Shown piece by piece: positions 1-10,052 of a DNA stretch of 64,000 bases (positions are counted from its first letter, which is position 1; each line of letters opens with the position of its first letter). The stretch is from Petasospora fabianii (Eukaryota; Ascomycota; Saccharomycetes; Phaffomycetales; Wickerhamomycetaceae). Under the pieces are notes generated by a model. That model was not told where the DNA came from and searched no databases. It saw only the letters and a program-made list of their open reading frames with translations. The translations under genes and the position numbers were made by a program. The DNA lies in the NCBI GenBank assembly GCA_022641835.1, contig CP048718.1:62001-126000 (forward strand), in the 5' to 3' direction.

Positions 1-1400
1 AGAACCCGGGGAAGGTGTTGAAACTGCGGAAGAGCTTGTATGGTCTCAAGCAATCACCGCGTTTGTGGTATCACACGATGAAGGCTTTCTTGGAGACGTT
101 GAACTTTGTACAATGCCCCTCTGAGCTCGGATTGTACAGGTATCAGGGTGATGATGGTGAAGCGGTGTTGGTTCTGTATGTTGATGATATTTTGCTTGCT
201 TGTTCATCAGCTGGGTTGCGAATTCGTTTGGAAAAGTCTCTTTATGCTCGATTCAAGACTACCAAGTCTGAAACTGTTGAAAAGTTTCTGGGTATGGATA
301 TCTCTACTTCTGAGAATGGTTCTTTCAAGCTTTCCTTGTCCTCTTACATTATCAAACTGCTTGCTGAATTTGGTCTGTCTGATGCCACTCCAGTCTCTAT
401 TCCAATGTTACCTTCATCAGCTGGTAATGATAATGATTCTGATTTACTTGAGAATCCTGAGATGTATCGTTCGTTGGTTGGAAAGCTTCTGTACGCAAGT
501 AACACTGTCAGAGTTGATATTTCTTATGCGGTTTCCGTTTTGTCGCGAAAATTACAGAAGCCCACTGCTGAAGACTGGTCTCAAGCTGTACGCGTCGCGA
601 AATATCTTGCAGGATCACGTGACTATGGTCTTGAATACTCTTCTTCGATTGATACTGATTCTGGTTTAATAGTCTACACAGATTCTGACTATGGAACTGA
701 TACACTGACTCGTCGGTCCCGTACTGGCTATGTTACATTGATTGGTACCGCGGTGTTGAGCTGGAAGTCATCACTACAGTTATCTGTCTCGACCTCCACC
801 TCAGAAGCTGAGATCATGGCTATAGGGGAGGGTACCAAAGAGGCCATATGGCTTCTTTCGGTGTTAAAGTCCTTGAAACTTAAGTTTGAATCTTTCACTG
901 TGCTGAGCGATAACCAAGGTGCTATCAAACTTGCTACTCATCCCGTTTTCCATGCGAGAACGAAGCACATTGATATTCGTGTTTTCTTTATGCGTGAGTA
1001 CATTAACAATGGTACTCTGAAACTCAAGTATGCTTCTACCACTGAGCAGATTGCTGATGTTCTCACCAAGCCATTGCCAAGACCAGCTTTCCAACGACTG
1101 GTTTCCATGCTTGGATTGTGTTGATTGTGTCTTACTGTTGTGAGATTTGACAACCAAGGGGGTTGTTGAATATTGGTTGTCAAGTGTTGACTATCACTAT
1201 TGCTTATCACGATTTACATTTTGGTTATCAAACCCTAACTGTATTTCTGTTTGTTGAAACTATAAGTAGACCAAGTTCTGCCCACATAACTTGGTCTTTC
1301 TCTGCTTTATATACTCTTTACCCTGAATATACTACTCTGATCTGTCTACTATTGTAATCATGAGTTCTGACGTCAAAACCCAGATACTCATGATCCAACA
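1..1400 (+). mobile_element. Ty1/copia LTR retrotransposon, 3' part (RT, RNase H, 3' LTR), cut by window edge
   Basis: This is the 3' end of a copia-type element. The reading frame at 15-1124 carries the reverse transcriptase signature LYGLKQSPR, the YVDD catalytic box, a TDSDYG RNase H motif and the copia C-terminal hallmark ADVLTKPLP. A purine-rich stretch (near 1153-1163) follows, and then the LTR at 1164. The part visible in the window looks whole. The gag, protease, integrase and 5' LTR would lie left of the window, so overall completeness cannot be judged. The LTR is shorter than other copies here, so it is a diverged subfamily member. Family assignment is firm; activity is unknown. Confidence 0.9.
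1164..1400 (+). repeat. 3' LTR of the copia element
   Basis: The LTR starts TGTTGAATATTGG and ends CCAACA, so its ends are the TG...CA inverted ends of the family. A TATATACTC promoter-like box lies near 1309. The U3 region is shorter than in the copies at 2030 and 5130: it has one copy of the TATCACTATTGC unit and lacks the TATCACCTC-type duplication. Confidence 0.85.
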
Positions 1401-2029
1401 CAACCAATACCCAACACTTTCATGGTAAATACAAGGATTTCAATGTCATTGGTTCTGGCATGAAAAACTGGATCACTGATTCATGCCACCCTGGACATCA
1501 AAAATGAGTACAACAGACGAACATGGGACCTTCAGCTTCCTTAAAACGGACTGAAACCAGAGTGCTTCTTTAACACCTCACAAATTGCCTTGGGTTCAGC
1601 CCTGATGTTTATCTGGAAACAGACACAGTCGTAACAATCAGTGTCACATATCGAAGCGCGTGACCGACGAGTCAATACATTTGTCCCTTAGTCAGACTTA
1701 CTAGGTGATCAGATCGGAATCAGCAGCAACAGAAAAGACTACTCAAGACCGTAGCCAGCAAATTAGTGAATAACACATATCGCATGCGTTCAGTGCCCGG
1801 CTGTGGGCATCGGTAAGTGGCGGGTTAAGGCAGAAAACGCCCATCCAGTCTCCACCCTGACGGTATTGCCTGCACACAGAAGCTTCCCAAGCAGCGAGGG
1901 ATACATCTCAGATTCATAAAGCAGAGCATGGTCATTAGTATTACCTGTCGTTGAGGCAACATCAGAATTGAGATTGGGGTAGCATCAGAGAGATTTTAAT
2001 TGGGCACAGGCGACTTCTGAACTCAGATG
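1401..2029. other. Intergenic stretch with faint copia-like relic
   Basis: No host gene is visible. About 1405-1490 has a short stretch reminiscent of the copia gag-protease junction (an aspartyl-protease-like W-x-T-D-S context), in keeping with an old, heavily decayed insertion. The remainder, to 2029, shows nothing recognisable. Confidence 0.4.
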
Positions 2030-2361
2030 TGTTGAGCTCCAATGGGTCTTCCAGTGAAGATCCACTAGAGACACAGTTACAGTAGTGGCTGGCAGATTAG
2101 TATATTAAGGGTAGAGAGTATATAAAGCAGAGAAAGACCAAGTTATGTGGGCAGAACTTGGTCTACTTATAGTTTCAACAAACAGAAATAGTGAGAACTA
2201 GTATCACCTCAGGACAGAAATAGTGAAGTATCACCTCAAGACAGAAATAAGTTAGCGTTTGGCAACCAATATGTAAATCGTGATAAGCAATAGTGATAAG
2301 CAATAGTGATAGGCAATAGTGATAGGCAATAGTGATAGTACTTGACAGCCAATATTCAACA
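2030..2361 (-). repeat. Solo LTR, copia family, reverse orientation
   Basis: In plus orientation it runs from TGTTGAGCTCC to AATATTCAACA, the reverse complement of the family ends. The flanking 5-bp direct repeats AGATG (2025-2029 and 2362-2366) form a clean target-site duplication, so the copy is a solo LTR left by LTR-LTR recombination. It carries about four copies of the 12-bp TATCACTATTGC-type unit and two TATCACCTC units. The insertion lies at the edge of an older RT fragment, so it is younger than that fragment. Confidence 0.88.
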
Positions 2362-2412
2362 AGATGATGAATAAAGTAGCAGAATACCATCAACATACAT
2401 AACCAACACATT
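2362..2412 (-). mobile_element. Short RT relic of the copia family
   Basis: On the minus strand this segment matches the YVDD region of the reverse transcriptase seen at about 170-220 in this window. It is an old fragment abutting the solo LTR. Only about 50 bp can be recognised. Confidence 0.6.
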
Positions 2413-3456
2413 GTTATGACTCGGTCCTATCCTGGCCTGTCTTATTCTGATGTTTCGCCCGCTTAGCTGAACTATATTAGATCACGTTCGGTGCAATACC
2501 TTTGGTCATCCTCTGTCATCTATAGCTATTTTGAGCATAGATCCTTCTCTTGTGTCCGTTGTAATATCGGTTCCTACCAGTTAACCAGGCGTTCGTGGCA
2601 TTCTGCTGCAACAGAAATGATGCTTACCTCTCTTCTCAATGGCAAAGCTGTTAAATAGATTTCAGCAATGACCGTCGTTTGTATCGACCCTTTCGATATC
2701 TTGTAATGCTCTTCGCTTCCTAACGTCTTCCACTTCCGCTCCTAAGCGAGGAGTTTGGCTGCAGGCCAGAATGATGCTGTTGGATTTCCAAAAGTTTGGT
2801 ACTCGTCTAGTTTTCTCGTTATATCTTCAGCCACCCTCACTGGTTTCAACTGGTCTCTCCAACTTTCAACGAAGACGGTGTTGATGATAAAAAACTACCG
2901 AATTCCGGTGCTGGTACTGCTCTTTTGGCATTATTGAATGGGTTTACTTCAACTTGGCTGATGTCTTGCTGAGCCATGTGTCTGTGCCCAAGGTCACTCT
3001 CAAAGCTGTGTATTTGCCCTCAGCTTACGGTTGCGCATCATCGGAATCCGAATTGTAAGGCTGAGCGACTCAACTGAGGCTGCCAGGAACTTGCCAGAGC
3101 CATGCTTGTCTTATCCAAAGCACCATTTCCCTTCTAGATAGAAGCTGTTGTTGTTTCTGCCTATCGGATGAATCGTACTCCATCAGGAGTTATCAGTTTC
3201 AAGACTCCAATCCAGAAATACACCGGTCTGAATCCAGGCACATTTGGATTCTTTAGGTATTTGGGAGTTCCATCTGTGCTTACTGAACGAGAGTATGAGT
3301 TAGAGTTGAGAATACTACCTTTCATGTACTCTCTACATTCTTTGTCATGAGCTCGGATGTTGCCTCTGACATCTGTTCTGCTCGTTTGAATCGTTATGCC
3401 TCTGGTGATACCTTCACTATAGGACTATCTTCTCTTGTTTCTCATGATAAACTATC
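2413..3456 (+). mobile_element. Decayed copia internal region (integrase-like)
   Basis: There is no host gene. A stretch around 3168-3350 reads like the copia integrase core C-terminal side (the family context NRTPS...KTPI...Y, then F-x-Y-L-G). The rest is non-coding and only loosely resembles pol. The region is strongly broken and older than the LTR copies with target duplications. Confidence 0.45.
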
Positions 3457-3779
3457 TGTTGGGTCATGAGGATCTGTGTGTTAAACCTAGATCTCCTCAT
3501 GATTGCAGGCAGGGCAAGCAGAGCATTGTATTCAGGCTAAGAGTATATACGACATCGAAAGACCAAGCTACGTGAGCAGAACGTAGCTTACTTATAGTTT
3601 CAGCAGGTGAGATATGGAGAGAAGTATTGTACCCTCATGCTATCACCTCACGAAAGAAATAAGTTAGTGCTTGACAACCAAATGTAACATTGATAAGTGA
3701 CAGGCTATAGTGATAGGCAATAGTGATAGTGCTTGACAACCAATATTCAACAGTAACAGGTGACAACCAATATCCAACA
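3457..3779 (-). repeat. Diverged copia LTR, reverse orientation
   Basis: This matches the family LTR in reverse orientation: the TATATAC box at about 3544, the AGAACGTAGCTTACTTATAG promoter block, and CAATATTCAACA at 3741-3752, then a second CAA-TATCCAACA end at 3779. No target duplication was found. Divergence from the other copies suggests an older insertion. The 3' boundary could be 3752 or 3779. Confidence 0.65.
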
Positions 3780-4078
3780 ATCGAGACCCGAGGAAATGTG
3801 TTGGGATTCCGGCATGGGTTCAAACTTTCGCCAAAGCGCCGGTGTCCAATGAATGTTGAACCGGCTAGTCTAACTGAATATACACGTTCATGATTGTAGT
3901 GGGAGAAGGTAAGGCAGTGTATTCAGTTAAGAAGTATACAGAAGGGAGAAGTAAGGAGAAGAAGAGAAAAATTAGTGCTTGACAAGCAATATTGAGCAAT
4001 TAAAGTGCACTTGAAGATGTTGAGCTTCGTACATCCCCTTCTTGGTTCGGACTCTACAGGTTTCAGGCTGGTGATGGT
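3780..4078. mobile_element. Mosaic of copia fragments
   Basis: About 3885-3995 resembles a reverse-strand LTR piece (GTGTATTCAG...GTATAC... and GTGCTTGACAAGCAATATT). About 4005-4078 on the plus strand matches the reverse transcriptase region at 95-160 of this window and stops exactly where the LTR at 4079 begins. It looks like nested or recombined old copies. Confidence 0.5.
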
Positions 4079-4336
4079 TGTTGCCTCTCAGTATTGCCTA
4101 CCCTATCACTATTGCTTATCATGATCAACATATTGGTGGTTGTCAAACGCTAACCTATTTCACTCTTGAGGTGATTCTCACCATTGTTGAAACTATAAGT
4201 AGACCAAGTTCTGCCCACATAACTTGGTCTTTCTGTGCTTTATATACTCTTTACCCTGAATACACTCTGCCTGACTGCCACTACTGTAAGTGTGTCTCCA
4301 GTGGATCTTCACTTCAGGACCCATTGGGGCTCAACA
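4079..4336 (+). repeat. Copia LTR, forward
   Basis: It starts TGTTGCC and ends GGGCTCAACA. It shares with the family the TATCACTATTGC unit, the block AACTATAAGTAGACCAAG, the TATATACTC box and the GTGTCTCCAGTGGATC segment. No matching 5-bp flanks were seen. RT-like sequence lies directly to its left. Confidence 0.75.
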
Positions 4337-4372
4337 GGTCAAGTATGTAAACCTCAGAGTGGTGTCTCCATA

Positions 4373-4576
4373 TGTTGAAAATTGGTTGTCAGAACAAACT
4401 TAGTTCTTTGTTGAGGTTATATTGCTCGCCCATTGCTGTTCACTTGCTAAACTATAAGTGGGCCAAGTTGATCTTTCTAAGTCGTATATACTAACTACCC
4501 GAGTACACTGCTTTGCCAGCCCCCACTGTATCATTAGCGTATCTGACCTCAATCGTCAGGCCCTGATGGTTCAACA
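4373..4576 (+). repeat. Diverged copia LTR, forward
   Basis: It starts TGTTGAAAATTGGTTGTCA and ends GGTTCAACA. It keeps the AACTATAAGT and TATATACT blocks but has lost about a third of the U3. No target duplication is seen. It lies 36 bp after the previous LTR, so this is an old tandem-like arrangement. Confidence 0.6.
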
Positions 4577-5129
4577 GAAGTAATATAATATGAGGATGTT
4601 ACTCATAGACGTTCATAGACGTCAATTGATTCTTGTAGCCACCGAGAGCGGTTCTGCCTCTATTTAAATCCTTGTCCTCATCTACCGAGCGCTTGGACGG
4701 AGCTAGATTATCAAGAAAACAGAATCTGTCAGCCATCTTCATGCTTCAAGCGTATCCGATTAGCGAAGTATTATCTCATCTTGCATGAATGAACCATGAC
4801 GACTTGATCGATACCGAATCAAAAGTAATAGTGCAATGGATCCATCATAAAGAGGGATTCGTATTAGCTTGCTAGACTGCTGTTCACCCGGTTGAGGAAA
4901 AAAGCATTAAATTGGGATATTTGTTCCCAAGCTCTAATCTGTTACCTACTTTCCCGCCATATGCTCAACGATAAAAAGAAAGTTCGGATCTTTTCTCTGC
5001 CTCATGCAATGCTTACTAGTATACACTGTTCAGTCTCCCATTCCCCCATGTTCAACGGTGACAGTAACCAGACCTACCTGAGGCAGCAATGCTGTCCATT
5101 TGTCCGCTAACGCAATAGGCAGTAATTTT
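4577..5129. other. Gene-free stretch
   Basis: No supportable gene, RNA or repeat was found. A duplicated ATAGACGTTCATAGACGT occurs near 4602-4622. Short open frames have no recognisable content. Its position between LTR copies suggests decayed element or subtelomere-like sequence. Confidence 0.4.
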
Positions 5130-5460
5130 TGTTGGGTCCCAATGGGTCTTCAAAGATCCACTAGAGACACACTTACAATAATGGCAGGCAGACAGAGTGT
5201 ATTCAGGGGTAAAGAGTATATAAAGCACAGAAAGACCAAGTTTTGTGGGCAGAACTTGGTCTACTTATAGTTTCAACAAATAGAACATGATGAGAACTAG
5301 TATCACCCCTAGACAGAACTAGTGAAGTATCACCTCAAGACAGAAATAAGTTAGCGTTTGACAACCAATATGTAAATCGTGATAAACAATAGTGATAAGC
5401 AATAGTGGTAGGCAATAGTGATAGGCAATAGTGATAGTGCTTGACAACCAATATTCAACA
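5130..5460 (-). repeat. Solo LTR, copia family, reverse orientation, near full length
   Basis: In plus orientation it runs from TGTTGGGTCCC to CAATATTCAACA, 331 bp. Exact 5-bp direct repeats ATTTT flank it (5125-5129 and 5461-5465). About four 12-bp TATCACTATTGC-type units and the TATATA box (about 5217) are present. With the copy at 2030 it is the best-preserved LTR here, so it is probably a recent insertion followed by LTR recombination. Confidence 0.9.
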
Positions 5461-6158
5461 ATTTTATCAAGCTATTCGGATCATGCTTGAGTGATTTCTG
5501 AAGGCTAAACCCCTAATGTCTCCTTTTATTCGATCGTTCCACCCCATCCTGTCTTTTCTGCGGGCTTGCTGCTCGGCCCCATTTGTTAAACTATACGACA
5601 TTCAGCTTTCTCTGTCGATAACATACTTCCTCTGCATTCCCCTTCCTTTCCCCTTACGTTACCAGGGAGGGTTTTTTCACTAGTTACGTACGCCGGTTTC
5701 GACATTCTGGGTTCCATTCAGCTCCTCCAATTGGCCCACTCAGGCCCAGAACAAGGGAGCGCCTTTAACAGCCGATCCACATGGCCGTCATTGGGGGTAG
5801 GGGGTACGTAAATAAAGAAGGGGTGGGCCGATGAGATGGGCCATCGAAACCTTCAGCCCGGAATGTTCCGTTGGCCATCCCAATTGCCTGCTCCAGTTTT
5901 AGGAAGAGTGACTAGTCTCTGAACGACCTATAGCTTGTGTGAGGCCATCGCACCTGAGTAATCAACTATCATTGTATTTGTTCCCTGTGTCACGCGTACT
6001 AACTTGTGGGAAGTACAACGGCAGTGAAGATACCATAGGCATTAATAGGGTTATGAGTTTAACTTCGACTACGCCATGTATCACGGTGCTTCTGTGCTGC
6101 TTCTACAAGTTTTGTCTCCATTTATAGTGCGCCTGTGACCCTGTGACCATGGGAGATG
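5461..6158. other. Gene-free stretch between LTRs
   Basis: Nothing can be supported here. There are no conserved coding frames and no tRNA features. It has more GC than the surrounding LTRs (for example near 5740-5880). Confidence 0.4.
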
Positions 6159-6424
6159 TGTTGGATATTGGCTGTAACCTCTTAACTATTGCCTATTACC
6201 ATATTGCTTGTCAAGCGCTAAACTACTGCTGTGTTGAGGTGATACTACTCCCCAATAGTTCTCACTTCTTGGAAACTATAAATTGACCAAGTTCTTGACT
6301 TGGTCTTTTCCATGTCGTATATACTCTTTACCCCAAAAATACAGCTTTGTTGTTTAACCTGAACATTTCCTTCTGTAAGTATGTCTGCCATGAATCTAAT
6401 TTCCTAGATCCATTGGGTTCAACA
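6159..6424 (+). repeat. Solo LTR, copia family, forward
   Basis: It starts TGTTGGATATTGG and ends GGGTTCAACA. The direct repeats AGATG at 6154-6158 and 6425-6429 are a target-site duplication. It keeps AACTATAAATTGACCAAG and the TATATACTC box. It is clearly diverged from the copy at 5130. Confidence 0.85.
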
Positions 6425-6968
6425 AGATGCCCCGCATTATCGCTACTACGGAACCCAAAACTGTTATCACTGATGTTTTAGCTGCGTCATCAGCTGAAAG
6501 AATCTCACATCTGTTCATGGCCAAGTAAGCGGGATCGCAGATGCTGTGGTTCTGATTCCAATTCTCATAATACACAACTCACTATAATTGTCACGCCCAC
6601 GTAACCACTGCCGATGCTCACTGTTTATGGGCCCTAAGTTACATGTCCATACATGCACAACCGATGTATTCTAGCGTCATAAGACGACTTCAACAAGGGC
6701 CAGCATCAATATGGACATTCTTGAAAGAAGAGTGGAAATGACACGTCTTAGTGGTCTGGCTGATACTGCTGCTGAGATTCTGCTTTGAATGGCTGCTTAG
6801 ACCTTGCAAAGAATAGCGAGTTGTCTCTTTTGAGTCTGCAAGTGTGGAAAATGGAAAATAATAATTGAGAAGTTGCAGTTAGTGGACACATGCTACGCGC
6901 AGGGCAGGATATAAAAGGAAGCTGATGTCTTAAGAGAGATTCAACTACTGAGTTGGAGGATGAGGATT
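6425..6968. other. Gap between LTR and YEH2-like gene
   Basis: A 33-codon open frame starts with the ATG inside the LTR target duplication (6427) but has no recognisable content. The rest is the 3' flank of the lipase gene. No RNA gene is visible. Confidence 0.4.
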
Positions 6969-8351
6969 TTAATATTTTTCTAAAAAGCGACAAACAGGAA
7001 CACCCACATCTCTCACAACACTTCTAGACCACAGAACATCCAAGTGTGAGTAGTTTTCTAAAAATATGTGCTCCCATGTCACGTTCGTTTCAATGGATGA
7101 CATATGCCTTAACAACCTCTTTCCATCCACCAATTTGTCCAGATTTGGGACGACTAGCATTATCGGAGGAGTTTCAGAGTCGAACCATTCCACGCTTTCT
7201 TCGAACAACGAGCCCGACTGTCGGAAACCACTGTCAGCGTTAAGCCACCAGGACATCAGCCTTACACTAATATAAACCGGTGAGGCAAGAAAATGTCTCC
7301 CTTTAAGATGCTTATCCCAAAGTCTATCATTCCAGTTGAAGAGGAAATTAAACATCAAGTAACTGGAGAAGGAGAATAGCGAGTGCTCCAAAAGCAGAGA
7401 ACGGGCCGTCATCATCATTGGCAGGAAAGAGTGAACACCGAAGAAGAACCGAAAATTACACATCAAGGACATGAACCTGATGAACCATTTAGTTTCCAGT
7501 AAGGAACCGGCGTACACTGCTGGAGCGAGGGAAACAAATGACGAGATCTTAGACTTGAGACCAAACCGATCACTGTTCAAAGCAATAAAACCCTGAGTTG
7601 TACCTTGAGAGTGTGCAACAAGAACAACCTTTCCTGATTCATGTCTGTTAACAGAGCGTACATGATCAACCAGTGCTGTTACATCAAAATGTGCCATGTC
7701 AGTGATATCCCAATTCCACATCTTGGCGTCATTGGGTGAAAGGGTTGTGTGTCGTGGTGTGAATCCACATCTGTTATTGCCGAGCCAAACATCGAAGCCT
7801 GAGTCAAAGAAATGATACGCTAAGGATCCTCTTCCTGCAGAAAAAAATGATCCTGATGATTGTAAGAGGCCATGAAGACACAACAATGGACGGCGAGCGG
7901 CTCTAATATGGTCAGGCACTTTGGGATCAACAATTCTTTGGAGGGAAAGGACGAAGCCATCTTTTGTAATCACATCGTAGGACTCCAGCGAGAGACCATT
8001 AAGACGAAAGTAATAACTTGGATCATCAACAAGTCTCAGTTCTTCTTTGGTGTATCCAACATGGTTCGATTCGTCATCCGGTATAACAGGAACTGAATGT
8101 CTGCGAGTTATGAGCTTGAGGTAAACGTTGTGGATAGCGGCAAAAACAAACAGGGTCATTAGAAATAGCGATGAACATATCCATGATGTGAAAACGTAGA
8201 TCCTTTGCTGAGTCACTGAGTATGTTGCGTCTGAAACATTGTCTTTTGCTATAAGGTTGGAAAGAGTGTGACTGGATGATGGTGAATGAGGAGGATTACT
8301 CTCTGTTATACTCGGTTCCCCATGATAATAGGGTCGTTGTGAGTCTGACAT
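6969..8351 (-). CDS. YEH2: Steryl ester hydrolase / acid lipase (YEH2-like)
   Basis: A 460-residue alpha/beta hydrolase of the acid-lipase family that cleaves steryl esters at membranes or lipid droplets. One hydrophobic anchor spans about residues 52-74. Next come the lid/entry motif CLHG (158-161), the nucleophile elbow AHSQG with Ser248, a probable acid at Asp405 (NLDKLVD) and the catalytic His436 (YSHLDVLW). This is shorter than S. cerevisiae Yeh2 (538 residues), mainly at the ends. IRC25, SDO1 and IZH3 lie within 9 kb; in S. cerevisiae YLR020C-YLR023C are contiguous, which favours YEH2 over YEH1 or TGL1. The copia graveyard starts just downstream. The family is certain; the exact orthologue is likely. 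Confidence 0.85.
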   Translation of the reverse strand: MSDSQRPYYHGEPSITESNPPHSPSSSHTLSNLIAKDNVSDATYSVTQQRIYVFTSWICSSLFLMTLFVFAAIHNVYLKLITRRHSVPVIPDDESNHVGYTKEELRLVDDPSYYFRLNGLSLESYDVITKDGFVLSLQRIVDPKVPDHIRAARRPLLCLHGLLQSSGSFFSAGRGSLAYHFFDSGFDVWLGNNRCGFTPRHTTLSPNDAKMWNWDITDMAHFDVTALVDHVRSVNRHESGKVVLVAHSQGTTQGFIALNSDRFGLKSKISSFVSLAPAVYAGSLLETKWFIRFMSLMCNFRFFFGVHSFLPMMMTARSLLLEHSLFSFSSYLMFNFLFNWNDRLWDKHLKGRHFLASPVYISVRLMSWWLNADSGFRQSGSLFEESVEWFDSETPPIMLVVPNLDKLVDGKRLLRHMSSIETNVTWEHIFLENYSHLDVLWSRSVVRDVGVPVCRFLEKY

Positions 8352-8819
8352 TACAAGTCTCTGATTGGTGTCGCCAGCTGAGGCTGTGAAGATATAGCGA
8401 GTGTGTTGGTATTAAGGAAACAACGTTTTATGTATACGTTCTCCCCGCAATTTTATCGGTGGTTCGCACACTTTCGCGAGGAAGTCGACCCAGATCGGCC
8501 CTAACTAAGTAAGTATAACGCTAGTGTGTAATACTAAAATCTAGCTACGTTACATTCTTAGGTATTTCAGTTCAAGCGGAAAACAAATCAAAGATGACAG
8601 CATTCTCAGATACCGTTCATTAATATTGGCTTACAAGTTGTTGTTGTGGGTAAGGGGAATCATTAGCGTCGTAACAGAGGATGAGAAGCCGTATCTTTTG
8701 AAGACAATCAGTTTCAATGAAACGCAAGCCATATTCGGATTCAAACAGGAGGAGCCTTTGTAGATAGTGTTGTTCATGGGATGGCTGAAAAAAGCTGGCT
8801 CCACAAGTCTGGTACGATT
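8352..8819. other. YEH2-like 5' flank and SGN1-like 3' flank
   Basis: Both flanking genes point left, so this holds the promoter of the lipase gene and the 3' UTR of the RNA-binding protein gene. No small gene or RNA was recognised. Confidence 0.5.
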
Positions 8820-9386
8820 TCAGTATGGGTTGAATCTACCTCTGCCTCTTCCCCTGGCTCTGAAGCCTCCTCTTCCTCTACCTCTACCTCTTCCACGGTT
8901 GTAACCTGGAATATTTGTTCTCTTTGGGGAGACCTTCAAATTTCTTCCTCTCAGGACAGTATCGTTGAGTGAAATGGCATCAGCGACTGCAGCTGGCTCG
9001 GCAAACTCGATGTAGGCGAAACCTTTTGGTTGACTGGTGAACTTGTTAAGCAAGATTGTGACTCTGTTGATGACACCAACGGATTGGAAATGCTTCTGCA
9101 GCTCCTCGGGACTCGCCTCGTAATCAACATTACCGACGTAAATTGAGCGAGCATCGACATCAGACTTTTCCTCCGTCGCTTCCTCCTCTTGCTTGGCAAG
9201 ATTAGCGTGAAGTTCACGGAGCCTAGCAGCCTCGTCAGTGACGGAAGTTTCCTCGCTCATGGAAGCGTCAGCATTGTTGTTGGCTGTATCCAAGGAGGCA
9301 TCGGTAACCTGCGGTGTGCTAGTCTCTTGGACCTCTGGGGCAGAAGCAGTCGTTTCTGGTGCAGCGGTAGCTTCTGGTGCGCTCAT
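8820..9386 (-). CDS. SGN1: RRM/RGG RNA-binding protein, Pab2/Sgn1-like
   Basis: A 188-residue protein built like nuclear poly(A)-binding protein 2 and yeast Sgn1. It has an acidic, Ala/Thr-rich N-terminus, a short coiled segment around residues 52-75 and a single RRM with RNP2 IYVGNV (82-87) and RNP1 KGFAYIEF (121-128). The tail is Arg/Gly-rich (163-186; GRGRGRGRG), suited to arginine methylation. The start lies in a TTCACAATGAGC context, good for yeast. It probably binds poly(A) or mRNA 5'/3' ends and affects translation. Size and domain order match the family. Confidence 0.88.
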   Translation of the reverse strand: MSAPEATAAPETTASAPEVQETSTPQVTDASLDTANNNADASMSEETSVTDEAARLRELHANLAKQEEEATEEKSDVDARSIYVGNVDYEASPEELQKHFQSVGVINRVTILLNKFTSQPKGFAYIEFAEPAAVADAISLNDTVLRGRNLKVSPKRTNIPGYNRGRGRGRGRGGFRARGRGRGRFNPY

Positions 9387-10052
9387 TGTGAACAGTTAAG
9401 GATGGAGAATCTGTGAGAAGTAAGGGACCGACCGGTGTCAATGGCTCTAGCTCAGCGCTGGACGTAGCTTCGTTGTGTTGTGTTCTGGGGGTACTGTAAC
9501 ACTCTTGCCTATCCAAATCTTTTTCGTGCGCGATGCTGGCAGAAAGTACACTACAGTGAGCGCGCTAAAAGGCAAACAGTGGAATTATTGTTGCTTTCGC
9601 CGTACCGAAAAGGACAATTTTGAGTCAATTGTGGGTCATTATTGTCATATATAATTAATATTTCAGTTTTATACCATCTTTGCACCCACTCTCGTAGCGA
9701 GTAATATACTAAGAAAAGCATATGCATGACCGTCACGCCAGCGGTGTCGGTCTTATGCTTCCCTTCCCAGGGACCTCGGTCCTCCCCCGCGAAGCCGCTC
9801 CGTCTATGTCTCTGACCAAGGGATCACGGCGCAGCCAACAATCAACAAACAAACAATTTCACAACAGCCCGCCCCACAATTTACCTGAAATTGTTGACAA
9901 GCCTTCAACCAGACTGGCGTCTTTTCTTAAATCCCCTTCCACGTCCTCTCCCCTTGCCAGAACAGCAGCCAGACACTCAACCGCCTTAGAAACGCCCAGC
10001 ATCTCTTCTCTATCGCCGCTGCCGCCATCCTCGGTCTCCATATCTCCACACA
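9387..10052. promoter_or_regulatory. Divergent promoter region SGN1-like / fasciclin gene
   Basis: A 666-bp region between two divergently transcribed genes. No defined site was recognised. Open frames across it have biased, Ser/Pro-rich content and no family features, and are not called as genes. Confidence 0.45.

Noticed and set aside
3780-3850. GGTTCAAAC as a tRNA T-arm
   Set aside because: No matching acceptor or D arm; it lies within decayed LTR-type sequence.
6427-6528. Small open frame starting in the LTR target duplication
   Set aside because: Only 33 codons with no recognisable content; the ATG is part of the duplicated flank.
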